Assembly (NCBI RefSeq): GCF_902499335.1
Contig: NZ_CABVQK010000002.1
Location: forward strand, 496,001-560,000
Length of the DNA stretch: 64,000 bases
Direction: 5' to 3'
Source: Burkholderia lata
GTDB taxonomy: Bacteria; Pseudomonadota; Gammaproteobacteria; Burkholderiales; Burkholderiaceae
The position numbers and the translations under genes were made by a program. Positions 27,775 to 36,160 of the stretch are shown in pieces; position 1 is the first letter of the stretch, and every line of letters begins with the position of its first letter. The notes below the pieces were generated by a model, which worked only from the letters and a program-made list of their open reading frames with translations, was not told where the DNA came from and did no database searches.

Positions 27775-28941
27775 TCAGTACGACTTCGGCAGCCCGAGCA
27801 CCTTCTCCGCGATGTAGCACAGGATCAGTTGCGGACTCACGGGCGCGAGCCTCGGAATCATACACTCGCGCAGGTAGCGCTCGACATGGTATTCCTTCGC
27901 ATAGCCCATCCCGCCGTGCGTCGCGACCGCCGTCTGGCAGGCCTGGAACGCGGCTTCCGCGCCGAGGTATTTCGCGGCGTTCGCCTCCGCGCCGCACGGC
28001 TGCCCCGCGTCGTAGCGCGTCGCGGCCTTCATCACCATCAGCCACGCGGCCTCGAGTTGCATCCACGCCTGCGCGAGCGGATGCTGGATCGACTGGTTCT
28101 GCCCGATCGGCCGGCCGAACACGACGCGCTCGCACGCATACTGCGTCGCGCGGCGCAGCGCGGCCTGCCCGAGCCCGATCGCCTCCGCAGCGATCAGGAT
28201 CCGTTCGGGATTCAGCCCGTGCAGCAGGTAGCGGAAGCCGTCGCCTTCGTTGCCGATCAGGTCGCCTTCCGGCACGCGCAGGTTGTCGATGAACAGCATG
28301 TTCGAATCGACCGCCTTGCGGCCCATCTTCTCGATCTCGCGCACCTCGACGCACGAGCGGTCGAGATCGGTATAGAACAGGCTCAGCCCGTCGGTCGGCT
28401 TCGCGACCTGGTCGAGCGGCGTCGTGCGCGCGATGATCAGCATCTTGTTCGCGACCTGCGCGGTCGAGATCCAGATCTTGCGCCCGCTCAGCACGTAGTG
28501 GTCGCCGTCGCGGCGTGCCTGCGTGGTCAGGTGCGTGGTGTCGAGGCCCGCATCGGGTTCGGTCACCGCGAAGCACGCCTTGTCGCGCCCGGCGATCAGC
28601 GGCGGCAGGAAGCGCGCCTTCTGCGCGTCGTTGCCGAACACCTGCACCGGGTTCAGCCCGAAGATGTTCATGTGGACGGCCGACGCGCCGGACAGGCCGG
28701 CGCCCGATGCGCTGATGGTGCGCATCATCAGCGCGGCCTCGGTCATCCCGAGCCCGGCACCGCCATGGGCCGGATCCATCGCGATGCCGAGCCAGCCGGC
28801 CTCCGCGAGCGCCGCGTGGAAATCGGCCGGAAACCCGCCCGCGCGATCGCGTTCGAGCCAGTAATCGTCGCCGAAGCGCGCGCAGATTTTCTCGATCGCG
28901 CTTTCGATCGCGCGCTGGTCATCGGTCAGGTCGAACTGCAT
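27775..28941 (-). CDS. Acyl-CoA dehydrogenase family protein
   Basis: The 388-residue protein shows the three acyl-CoA dehydrogenase domains: the N-terminal helical part (MQFDLTDDQRAIESAIEKIC), FAD-binding AVTEPDAGLDTTHLTTQARR and the C-terminal helices. The usual C-terminal catalytic segment (IYEGTSEI in many members) is replaced by PRLAPVSPQLILCYIAEKVL, so the common catalytic glutamate is not present there. The ATG at 28941 has GGGAG 8 bp upstream. It follows a CitMHS transporter and a CoA-transferase, which suggests desaturation of an imported dicarboxyl-CoA; the substrate is unknown. Confidence 0.88.
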   Translation of the reverse strand: MQFDLTDDQRAIESAIEKICARFGDDYWLERDRAGGFPADFHAALAEAGWLGIAMDPAHGGAGLGMTEAALMMRTISASGAGLSGASAVHMNIFGLNPVQVFGNDAQKARFLPPLIAGRDKACFAVTEPDAGLDTTHLTTQARRDGDHYVLSGRKIWISTAQVANKMLIIARTTPLDQVAKPTDGLSLFYTDLDRSCVEVREIEKMGRKAVDSNMLFIDNLRVPEGDLIGNEGDGFRYLLHGLNPERILIAAEAIGLGQAALRRATQYACERVVFGRPIGQNQSIQHPLAQAWMQLEAAWLMVMKAATRYDAGQPCGAEANAAKYLGAEAAFQACQTAVATHGGMGYAKEYHVERYLRECMIPRLAPVSPQLILCYIAEKVLGLPKSY

Positions 28942-29073
28942 GGAATGCACTCCCGGAAAAAAAGGTGAGCGGTCGCGCCGCTCTCAAGAAAAAGCCAGGC
29001 GGCGCCAACGTTTCCGCTCCGAAGGACGTCCCTTTGCCGGGTGCGTCGACACGAAGCGGCCAGGCTCGGGCGC

Positions 29074-30375
29074 TCACAACGGAAACACGCCCACGATCAC
29101 CGCGGCGAACACCATCAGCACGGTGGCGGCGAACAGGAACGGAATCGTGAATTTCTGATGCTCGGCGAGCTCGACGCCGGTCAGGCCGACGATCAGGAAC
29201 GTTGCGGGCGTGAGCGGGCTCACCGGGAAGCCCGTCGTCATCTGGCCGAGCAGCGCGGCCTGCGCCATCTGGATCGGCGGCACGCCCAGCAGCTTCGCGC
29301 TTTCCGCGAGCACCGGCAGCACGCCGAAGTAGAACGAATCGGGGTCGAACAGCAGGCTGAGCGGCATCGACAGCAGCCCGAGCACGAACGGCATGTGGCG
29401 TGCATGCTCGACCGGCACGTGCGCGACCACCACGTCCGCCATCGCCTTCAGCATCCCGGTGCCGGACATGATGCCGGTGAACGCGCCGGCCGCGAGCAGC
29501 ACGCTCGCCATCATCAGCGCGGCCTTGGCATGCGCGTCGATCCGCTCGCGCTGGGCCTGCACGTCCGGGTAATTGATCACGAGCGCGGCGACCGTGCCGA
29601 GCATGAACATCACCATCGGGTCAACGATGCCCGACACGAGCGTGACGAGCACGACGAGCGTCAGCGCGAGATTGATCCGGAACCGCTCCGGCCGGCGCAA
29701 CGCGCGTTCGGCGTCGGTCAGCGCACGCGGCGCAATCGCGAGCGCCGCCGCACCGGCACGATCGAGCCCGAGCCGCTTCGCCTCGCGCACGCCGAGCACG
29801 TATGCGGTGCCGAACACGAACACGAGACCGACGATCTGCACCGGAATCATCGGCATGAAGATCGCGGAGCCGGGAATGTGCAGCGCCGCAGACGCACGCA
29901 GCATCGGCCCGACCCACGGCAGGAAATTGACGCCGGCGGCCATCGACGCGACGCACGCGAGGATGCGGCGATCCATCCCGAGCCGCGTATAGAGCGGCAT
30001 CATCGCGGGCAGCGTGACGAGAAACGTGACGGCACCCGAGCCGTCGAGATGGATCAGCAGCGCGAGCAGCGCCGAGCCCATCACGATGCGCGGCGGATGG
30101 CAGCCGATCACGCGCAGCACGCCCGCGATGATCGGGTCGAGCATCCCGGCATCGGTGAGGATTCCGAAAAAAAGAATCGCAAAAACGAACATCCCGGCGA
30201 TCGGGCCGATGTTCTGTACGCCGTGCACGATGAACTTGCCGGTCGCGAGCCCGAAACCGGCCGCAAGCGATGCGGCCACCGGCACGACGATCAGTGCGAC
30301 GAGCGGCGACAGTCGCTTCGTGATGATCAGGCCGAACAGCGCGACGATGGCGATCGCGCCGATCCATGCAAGCAT
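29074..30375 (-). CDS. CitMHS-family carboxylate transporter
   Basis: The 433-residue membrane protein has about 12 hydrophobic helices. MLAWIGAIAIVALFGLIITK, GMFVFAILFFGILTDAGMLD and the loop IHLDGSGAVTFLVTLPAMMP are characteristic of CitMHS transporters, which import citrate-metal complexes or similar di/tricarboxylates with protons. The ATG at 30375 follows GAGGAG. It sits between a CoA-transferase gene and an acyl-CoA dehydrogenase gene, so it probably imports the acid that the operon degrades. Confidence 0.9.
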   Translation of the reverse strand: MLAWIGAIAIVALFGLIITKRLSPLVALIVVPVAASLAAGFGLATGKFIVHGVQNIGPIAGMFVFAILFFGILTDAGMLDPIIAGVLRVIGCHPPRIVMGSALLALLIHLDGSGAVTFLVTLPAMMPLYTRLGMDRRILACVASMAAGVNFLPWVGPMLRASAALHIPGSAIFMPMIPVQIVGLVFVFGTAYVLGVREAKRLGLDRAGAAALAIAPRALTDAERALRRPERFRINLALTLVVLVTLVSGIVDPMVMFMLGTVAALVINYPDVQAQRERIDAHAKAALMMASVLLAAGAFTGIMSGTGMLKAMADVVVAHVPVEHARHMPFVLGLLSMPLSLLFDPDSFYFGVLPVLAESAKLLGVPPIQMAQAALLGQMTTGFPVSPLTPATFLIVGLTGVELAEHQKFTIPFLFAATVLMVFAAVIVGVFPL

Positions 30376-30498
30376 GATGCGTCTCCTCTTCAGCCGGTGC
30401 GCCCGTGCGGGGCCCGGCGGGTGTTCGAAGGGTCGTGCGGCACACGTGGCCGTGCGGCGCCGTCGGGCGCGCGGCACGGCCGGCGGCCGTGATGCCGG

Positions 30499-31665
30499 TC
30501 AGTTCCGGTGCGTGTCGTGGCCGCCGTTGTTGGCGTCGGCGAACACCTGCGCCGCGTGTTCGTTCAGCGCGGGCGGCGGCCGCCGGTACGTGGCCGGCGT
30601 GCGGCCGAGCTTGATCGGCGACGCGATGCCGCGATGCCGGCCCAGCTCGACCTTCATCTGCCGGTGCGCGACATGCGGATGGTCGAGCGCCGCATCGAGC
30701 CCGAGCACCGGCGCACACGGCACGCCGCGGCGCATCAGCTGCTCGGCGAGTGCCGCGCCGTCGTGTCCGGCCAGCGCCGTTTCGAGCAGCGTGCGCAACG
30801 CGGCGCGGTTCGCGCTGCGCGCGCGGTTGTCCGCAAAGCGCGGATCGTCGAGCCAGTCGCGCGTGCCGAGCACGTCGCACAGCGCCGCGAACTGCCCGTT
30901 GTTGCCGACCGCGAGAAAGATGTCGACGCTCGCCGTCGGAAAGCTGTCGTACGGCGTGATGTTCGGATGCGCGTTGCCGGTGCGCACGGGCGCGTTGCCC
31001 GAATGGAAGAAGTTCGGCGTATGCGGATGCAGGATCGACAGCGCGCAGTCGAACAGCGTCGATTCGACGAACTGGCCGCGGCCGCTCGCGTCGCGCTCGC
31101 GCAGCGCCATCAGCACGCCGAGCGCCGCGTTCAGCCCGGTGACGAGATCGACGATCGGCACGCCGACCCGCAGCGGTGTACCGCCGGCTTCGCCATTGAC
31201 GCTCATCAGCCCCGCGAGCGCCTGCACGGCCGCGTCGTAGCCGGGCAGCCCGCCGAGCGGACCGTCCGCGCCGAAGCCCGACACGCGGCAATGGACGAGG
31301 CGCGGAAACCGCGCATGCAGCGCGTCGAAACCGAGCCCCCAGCGCTCCATCGTGCCGATCTTGAAATTCTCGACGATGGCGTCCGCGTGTTCGAGCAGGC
31401 CGAGCAACCGCTCGCGGTCGGCCGGTTGCGTCAGGTCGAGCGCGATGCCGAGCTTGTTGCGGTTCACGCCGAGGAAGTACGACGCGGTATCGCCGTCGAA
31501 CGGCGGGCCCCACGTACGCGTCTCGTCGCCGGACGGCGGTTCGACCTTGATCACCTCCGCGCCGTGGTCGGCCAGGATCTGCGTTGCATACGGGCCGCCC
31601 AGCACCCGCGACAGATCGATGATGCGCAATCCCGCCAGCGCGCCCTGCTGCTCGTGTTCCGCCAT
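30499..31665 (-). CDS. CaiB/BaiF (type III) CoA-transferase
   Basis: The 388-residue protein contains LAGLRIIDLSRVLGGPYATQ at the N-terminus and the conserved NRNKLGIALDL, ENFKIGTMERWGL and GQFVESTLFDCALS. These mark family III CoA-transferases, which move CoA between acyl-CoAs and free acids. The Asp that forms the acyl anhydride is in SGFGADGPLGGLPGYD. The ATG at 31665 follows CAGGAG. It is the first gene of the four-gene leftward operon and likely activates the imported carboxylate to a CoA thioester. Confidence 0.92.
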   Translation of the reverse strand: MAEHEQQGALAGLRIIDLSRVLGGPYATQILADHGAEVIKVEPPSGDETRTWGPPFDGDTASYFLGVNRNKLGIALDLTQPADRERLLGLLEHADAIVENFKIGTMERWGLGFDALHARFPRLVHCRVSGFGADGPLGGLPGYDAAVQALAGLMSVNGEAGGTPLRVGVPIVDLVTGLNAALGVLMALRERDASGRGQFVESTLFDCALSILHPHTPNFFHSGNAPVRTGNAHPNITPYDSFPTASVDIFLAVGNNGQFAALCDVLGTRDWLDDPRFADNRARSANRAALRTLLETALAGHDGAALAEQLMRRGVPCAPVLGLDAALDHPHVAHRQMKVELGRHRGIASPIKLGRTPATYRRPPPALNEHAAQVFADANNGGHDTHRN

Positions 31666-31759
31666 GCGTCCCGCTCCTGGTTCCGGTTGATCGGACTGCC
31701 GGTTCCGGCGGCCCGGCGCCTGCGGCGCGACCTTCCGGATTCGGCGAATAATTCTTGTA

Positions 31760-31777
31760 TGTGAATTTATATTCACA
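31760..31777. promoter_or_regulatory. TGTGAAT palindromic operator upstream of the CoA-transferase operon
   Basis: TGTGAATTTATATTCACA is an inverted repeat with 7-bp arms (TGTGAAT/ATTCACA) and a 4-bp centre in an AT-rich pocket, 95 bp upstream of the CoA-transferase ATG. It is the likely control site, for IclR or another dimeric regulator. Confidence 0.6.
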
Positions 31778-31942
31778 CTCAGGAATTATGTTGTCAACCC
31801 CGGCGACACCCTGAATGCCATGCGGAAGTGGCCGTGGCGCACAAGTGGGGGCGACACCGAACACGGGCCGGTTGCGGTGGCATCCAGCCTTTCGCTAAGC
31901 TGGCGGGCAATCTTCATCTCAAAAAAATCGGACGGATTATTC

Positions 31943-32188
31943 ATGAAACGGATACTGCTGGCGGCCTTCGTGCTGGCGTCGACGCTGGGCGTCGGACACG
32001 CGCAAACCCAGACGTTTCACTTCGGCGAAGGACAGACCGGGATGCCGGGCGCAGCGCCGACCGCACGGCCGGCGCCCGCGCACCGGCACGCGGCGCCGCC
32101 GTCGCCCCACCATCGACGCGCGGTTCACAAGCGCCGCCAGCCGCGCCACGCGAAACCGACGCGCAGCGGGATCTACACGCACGCGTGA
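31943..32188 (+). CDS. Small secreted His/Arg-rich hypothetical protein
   Basis: An 81-residue protein begins with a signal peptide (MKRILLAAFVLASTLGVGHA). The mature part, after QTQTFHFGEG, is Pro-, His- and Arg-rich (HRHAAPPSPHHRRAVHKRR) and strongly basic. It is probably exported to the periplasm. No family is recognised; the His content could bind metal but this is speculative. The gene is divergent from the CoA-transferase operon. Confidence 0.6.
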   Translation: MKRILLAAFVLASTLGVGHAQTQTFHFGEGQTGMPGAAPTARPAPAHRHAAPPSPHHRRAVHKRRQPRHAKPTRSGIYTHA

Positions 32189-32338
32189 CCCGGCGTTCGT
32201 CTCGCGACGCCGTGCACGGAACTGTCACGAACGGCCGGTAAGATCGCAGCGGCTGCCTGTACACCGTCGCGGCACGCTGCCGGGTAACGCGCCGCCGACG
32301 CGCATTTTCTCCACGATTCAGCACCTGTTTTGCCGAAC

Positions 32339-32761
32339 ATGAGTACCGGGCCGGACACTCTCGCCGTCATCAAGGAACGCGCCACGATCGTGTGCCGTCA
32401 GCGCAGCAGCGTGCTGCTGGTCGCCCGCACCGCGTCACGCTGGTCGCTGCCGGGCGGCACGATCCGGCGTGGCGAGACACCGCTCGATGCTGCACTGCGG
32501 GAGCTCGCCGAGGAAACGCGGCTGGAGGGGCTCGCACTCGACTACGCGGTGCAGTTCGGCGGGCTGACGAAGCTCCATCACGTGTTCGTGGCCGACGTGC
32601 CGGCGCACCTGACGCCGCGCGCGAGCAACGAGATCGCCCGCTGCAAGTGGTTCACCGTCGACCGGCTCGACACGCTTCGTGCAAGCGTGCCGACGCGCAA
32701 GATCATCGAGCTGCTGCGTCTCGACTGTTTTTCGGCGATCGCGAACGGCCGGCTGCGCTGA
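32339..32761 (+). CDS. NUDIX hydrolase
   Basis: The 140-residue protein has a NUDIX box running from GGTIRRGETP to RELAEETRLEGL; the final Gly position is replaced by Thr but the REL-x-EE metal-binding residues are intact. Preceding WSLPG and ATIVCRQRSSVLLVAR fit the fold. NUDIX enzymes hydrolyse nucleoside diphosphates linked to another group; substrate unknown. The ATG at 32339 is used (an upstream TTG is possible). It is convergent with the phosphatase-like gene. Confidence 0.85.
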   Translation: MSTGPDTLAVIKERATIVCRQRSSVLLVARTASRWSLPGGTIRRGETPLDAALRELAEETRLEGLALDYAVQFGGLTKLHHVFVADVPAHLTPRASNEIARCKWFTVDRLDTLRASVPTRKIIELLRLDCFSAIANGRLR

Positions 32762-32782
32762 CGTCGATAGCGCCCGCGCCGG

Positions 32783-33109
32783 TCACGCGCGCAGGAACGG
32801 GCCGGCCTTGCGTTCGAGCAGCGTGACGAGTTCGGGCTGCATGGTCGTGTAACGGTCCGGAATGTCGAGGCACACGATCTTCTTGTGCCGCAGATGCGCC
32901 CCGAATTGCGCCGCCAGCCTCGCCTTGTGCGCACGCTCCATCACGAACACGACGTCGGCCCAGTCGAGCTGCTCGGCGGACACGCGCGTGTCCGCATCGG
33001 GCGCGAGGCCCGCCGAGTCGGTTTCGACGCCCGGCCATGCGGCGAACACCGCTTCGGCCGTCGGGCTGCGCAGCCGGTTGCGGCTGCAGAGGAAGAGTGC
33101 CCGCGTCAT
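32783..33109 (-). CDS. Low-molecular-weight protein tyrosine phosphatase-like protein
   Basis: The 108-residue protein opens MTRALFLCSRNRLRSPTAE, containing the C-x5-R-S phosphate loop (C8 to R14). The protein is shorter than classical LMW-PTPs (about 150) and ends GPFLRA. Near the C-terminus, CLDIPDRYTTMQPE supplies an Asp-Ile-Pro-Asp segment that may act as the general acid. It may dephosphorylate protein or small phospho-substrates. The start was placed at the ATG that begins the conserved strand. Confidence 0.8.
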   Translation of the reverse strand: MTRALFLCSRNRLRSPTAEAVFAAWPGVETDSAGLAPDADTRVSAEQLDWADVVFVMERAHKARLAAQFGAHLRHKKIVCLDIPDRYTTMQPELVTLLERKAGPFLRA

Positions 33110-33140
33110 GTCGCTTCGCGGTGGCCGGGTGCCTGCCTGC

Positions 33141-33713
33141 TCACCCTTGCGGAATCGTGCCCGGGCGAACGTACGCGAGCATGTGCGGCACATAGTCGGC
33201 CTTGCCGAGTTCGACGCCATGGTGGCGCAGGATCGCGTAAGCGGCGATCGCGTGGAAGTAGAACTGCGGCAGCGCCCAGTCGCGCGCGTACTGTTCGCCC
33301 GTCATGTCGAACGCGATCCCGTTCGGCATTTCGAGCGCGATCGGCAGCGCGGCACCGCCATCGAGCGCATCCGGCGCCAGCTCGCCGAGAAACGCGAGCG
33401 TGCCGGCGATGATCGCCTGCGCGTCGGCGAGCGAGCCGGGCTGCGCATCCGCATTCCATCCTGCCTCGCGCAATGACAGCAGCGCAGCCGGCAACGGTTC
33501 GCCGCGCAGCCGGTGGACGGGCTCCATCGCCTGGAAGCACGAGAAGCGCACCTGTGCCGCGAGCGGATACATGTCGGGCGCCAGCTTCAGCGACATCGCC
33601 GCATCGGGCGCGTCGCCCGCGGCCTGCCGATGTGCGACAGCCTTGTCGAGCCACGCGGACTGCGCGCGCAGCATCTGGGTGAAGGTCGGAACGAGAAGTT
33701 GAGTCGGTGACAC
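33141..33713 (-). CDS. DUF1993-family protein
   Basis: The 190-residue protein matches DUF1993: TQLLVPTFTQMLRAQSAWLD at the N-terminus, LAPDMYPLAAQVRFSCFQA, and the C-terminal LPQFYFHAIAAYAILRHHGV, which has the conserved FYFH. The fold resembles DinB-like helical bundles and His residues could bind a metal, but the function is unknown. It starts with GTG (33713) preceded by AGGAG. It lies 31 bp upstream of the phosphatase-like gene on the same strand. Confidence 0.85.
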   Translation of the reverse strand: MSPTQLLVPTFTQMLRAQSAWLDKAVAHRQAAGDAPDAAMSLKLAPDMYPLAAQVRFSCFQAMEPVHRLRGEPLPAALLSLREAGWNADAQPGSLADAQAIIAGTLAFLGELAPDALDGGAALPIALEMPNGIAFDMTGEQYARDWALPQFYFHAIAAYAILRHHGVELGKADYVPHMLAYVRPGTIPQG

Positions 33714-33892
33714 GCGTGCGCTCCTGTGTTGTGGTTTGCGCCACGATAGCAGCGTCGGCACGAACCTGCACCCCCGGCATGGGCGATGAGCGCGATTTAA
33801 TGCGGATTCGGTGATGTGGCGCATGGCGCATGGCGCGTGCGCGTGTCGCCGCTCGCAGGACGATCACGGCACGCGGTCGCCTCGACGCTACC

Positions 33893-34345
33893 TCAAGGCT
33901 TGCCGTGCCGAGCCAGGAACCGGTCGAGCTGCGATGCGAATGTCTTGCCGTCGCGCGCGCTGAACGGCGCCGGCCCGCCCGTGTCGATGCCCGCGCTGCG
34001 CAGCTGATCCATCATCGCGCGCGTCGACAGGCGCTCCTCGATGTTCTCGCGGCTGAACCAGTTGCCGCGCGGGTCGAGCGCATGCGCGCCCTTGTCGAGC
34101 ACGGCGGCGGCCAGCGGGATGTCGGCGGTGATCACGAGGTCGCCCGCTTCCACCAGCTCGACGATGCGCGCATCGGCCACGTCGAAGCCGGCCGGTACCT
34201 GCACGGCCTTGATGAACGGCGACGGCGGCGTGCGCAGAAACTGGTTCGCGACCAGCGTCACGCAGATTTCGGCACGACGCGCGGCGCGAAACAGCATGTC
34301 CTTGATGACGGCGGGACACGCGTCGGCATCGACCAGTACTTGCAT
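33893..34345 (-). CDS. YaiI/YqxD-family (DUF188) protein
   Basis: The 150-residue protein begins MQVLVDADACPAVIKDMLF and contains LVITADIPLAAAVLDKGAHA, DPRGNWFSRENIEERLSTRA and DRFLARHGKP, all typical of the YaiI/YqxD family with a PIN-like fold and acidic active-site residues. A nuclease role is plausible but unproven. The start at 34345 is the first ATG giving the family N-terminus. It follows the chelatase ChlD frame by 61 bp. Confidence 0.88.
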   Translation of the reverse strand: MQVLVDADACPAVIKDMLFRAARRAEICVTLVANQFLRTPPSPFIKAVQVPAGFDVADARIVELVEAGDLVITADIPLAAAVLDKGAHALDPRGNWFSRENIEERLSTRAMMDQLRSAGIDTGGPAPFSARDGKTFASQLDRFLARHGKP

Positions 34346-34406
34346 GGCGGGTTGTTCCAATGGGTTGAAGCAGAAGCGGCGATCATAGCGCACCGCCGGC
34401 CGGCCA

Positions 34407-35090
34407 TCAGCCGGCGCGGCCCGTGCACAGCGCGTCGGCCGTCACCCACTGCGCGCCCCACGCGTCGGCCAGCCGCGCGCCCTGCCCGATCCGCACGGCC
34501 GCATCGTCGAAGTCGACGAACACGACGTGATCGGCCGCCGCCGGTTTCGCCGGCGTCTCGCGCGTGCGCCCGTCGGACAGCACCCACAGCCAGCGCTGCT
34601 TGTCGGGCTCGCGCCGCGCCGCGCGCGCGAGCAACTGCGCGGCGGCCGCGATGCCGTCCGCGAGCGGCGTACCGCCGCCGCCCTCGACCGGTTCGAGCCA
34701 GCGCGCATTCCACCAGCGCGGCACGGCCGGGCCGAAGCGGCGCGCGGCGCCGTTGCCGCCGAAACAGATCAGCGCGGTTTCGACACGGTCGCGCGCGGCC
34801 TGGTCGAAATACGCGACGATCAGCCCCTTCGCCAATGCGAGCCGCTCGTGCGACAGCATCGACGCCGAACAGTCGAGCACGAAGCAATGCAGTGCGTGCG
34901 GCGTGCCGGCGCGTTTGCGGAAGCGCAGCTGGTCGCGATGCAGCGGGCGCCCGCGCTTCGCGGCGAGCGTCGCCGGCCATGCGACGGCCGTGCCGGCACG
35001 CGCCGTGCCCGGCACGCGCACGGCGGCGCCTGATTGCCATCGAGGACCGCGAACGGTGTTCGCGGCGGCGCCGGCTCGATGGCTCAGCGT
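34407..35090 (-). CDS. chlD: ChlD-like VWA domain, -1 frame of the chelatase gene
   Basis: This frame encodes a von Willebrand A domain with MIDAS motif residues CFVLDCSASMLSHERLALA (DxSxS), the second-loop GGGGTPLADGIAAAAQ and VLSDGRTRE. It resembles the C-terminal half of magnesium/cobalt-chelatase D (CobT-like) subunits. No ATG and no Shine-Dalgarno sequence begins it; the frame is entered by a -1 slip at the A7 run at 35090-35096 within the upstream ChlI-like gene. The fused product is about 584 residues. GTG codons at 35021 and 35015 could give a VWA-only protein, but nothing in the sequence favours that. Confidence 0.8.
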   Translation of the reverse strand, partial: TLSHRAGAAANTVRGPRWQSGAAVRVPGTARAGTAVAWPATLAAKRGRPLHRDQLRFRKRAGTPHALHCFVLDCSASMLSHERLALAKGLIVAYFDQAARDRVETALICFGGNGAARRFGPAVPRWWNARWLEPVEGGGGTPLADGIAAAAQLLARAARREPDKQRWLWVLSDGRTRETPAKPAAADHVVFVDFDDAAVRIGQGARLADAWGAQWVTADALCTGRAG

Positions 35091-35096
35091 TTTTTT
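35036..35096 (-). promoter_or_regulatory. -1 programmed ribosomal frameshift signal
   Basis: In the 0 frame the ChlI gene reads CTA AAA AAA CGC TGA, so A_AAA_AAA (35096-35090) is a canonical slippery heptamer. After a 6-nt spacer a 9-bp stem, GCCATCGAG (35083-35075) with CTCGATGGC (35044-35036), encloses a second 8-bp hairpin CCGCGAAC/GTTCGCGG (35065-35047) with a 3-nt loop. Spacing and stability fit a frameshift stimulator. Confidence 0.85.
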
Positions 35097-36160
35097 AGCG
35101 GCAGCGGCACCACGCCTTTCACGTCGCGCAGCCCGGCCGGTTCGGCCGGCAGATAACCCCAGTCGCCCTGCGTTGCCGATGCATCGCCTTGTGTCTCGCC
35201 CGGTCGGTTGTCGGGCCGCTGGTGCGCATCCGTCGGCGAACGATCGTCGCGCTCGCCACCGTGATGCGACGCTCCGTGCGACGGCGGCGTCCCCGCATGG
35301 CGCCGGTGCCGCAGCACCGCGTCGGCCACACGCTCGACATGCGACACCGTCACAGCATCGGCCTGCTCCAGCGCGGCGAGCGCGCGCGCCGCGCGCAGCA
35401 TCACGAGATCGGCGCGCAGCCCGTCGACGGCCGCATCGATGCACAGCGCGCTGACGCGCGCGTGGACGGCATCGTCGAAATCGAGCGCCGCCAGCCGTGC
35501 GCGTGCCGCGTGAATCCGGTCGCCGAGTTCGCGCTGTGCGGATGCATGACGCGCGCGGAACGCATCCGGATCGAGATCGAATGCAAGCCGTGCCTTCACG
35601 ATCCGCTGGCGCTGCGTGGCGTCGAAGCAGTTTTCCAGTTCGACCATCAAGCCGAAGCGGTCGAGCAGCTGCGGACGCAGCTCGCCCTCTTCCGGATTCA
35701 TCGTCCCGATGAGCACGAAGCGCGCGTCGTGCGCGTGGGACACGCCATCGCGTTCGACGATGTTCACACCGCTCGCGGCGACGTCGAGCAGTGTATCGAC
35801 GAGCCCGTCGGCGAGCAGGTTCACTTCGTCGACGTACAGCACGCCGAGATGCGCCCGCGCGAGCAGGCCCGGCCGGAAGCGCACGCCGTTTTCAGCGAGC
35901 GCATGCGCGAGATCGAGCGTACCCGTCACCTGCTCGTCGCTCGCCGACAGCGGCAGCGTGACGAACTGCCCTTCGGGCAACAGCTCCGCGAGGCCGCGCG
36001 CCGCGGTCGATTTCGCGGTGCCGCGCGGCCCGCTCACGAGCACGCCGCCCAGCGACGGGTCGATCGCGGCGAGCAGCAGCGCCTGCTGCAACGCATCCTG
36101 CGCGACGAGCGCCGCAAACGGAAAAACCGCGCGGGCACGGTGCGTCGTCGGATCGGTCAT
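35084..36160 (-). CDS. chlI: ChlI-like AAA+ chelatase ATPase (0-frame product)
   Basis: The 358-residue protein is an AAA+ chelatase motor. It has Walker A VLVSGPRGTAKSTAARGLAE, Walker B LGVLYVDEVNLLADG, and sensor region LIGTMNPEEGELRPQLLDRF. A polar linker (about 305-350, rich in His, Asp and Arg) follows, as between the AAA and VWA parts of ChlD. It stops at TGA 35084, so it can be a CobS-like small subunit, while frameshifting joins it to the VWA frame. Its ATG overlaps the cobN stop (ATGA). It supports ATP-driven cobalt insertion by CobN. Confidence 0.92.
   Translation of the reverse strand: MTDPTTHRARAVFPFAALVAQDALQQALLLAAIDPSLGGVLVSGPRGTAKSTAARGLAELLPEGQFVTLPLSASDEQVTGTLDLAHALAENGVRFRPGLLARAHLGVLYVDEVNLLADGLVDTLLDVAASGVNIVERDGVSHAHDARFVLIGTMNPEEGELRPQLLDRFGLMVELENCFDATQRQRIVKARLAFDLDPDAFRARHASAQRELGDRIHAARARLAALDFDDAVHARVSALCIDAAVDGLRADLVMLRAARALAALEQADAVTVSHVERVADAVLRHRRHAGTPPSHGASHHGGERDDRSPTDAHQRPDNRPGETQGDASATQGDWGYLPAEPAGLRDVKGVVPLPLKKR

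Noticed and set aside
29041-30492. A His/Arg-rich plus-strand frame opposite the CitMHS transporter.
   Set aside because: The composition is an antisense artefact of a membrane protein gene.
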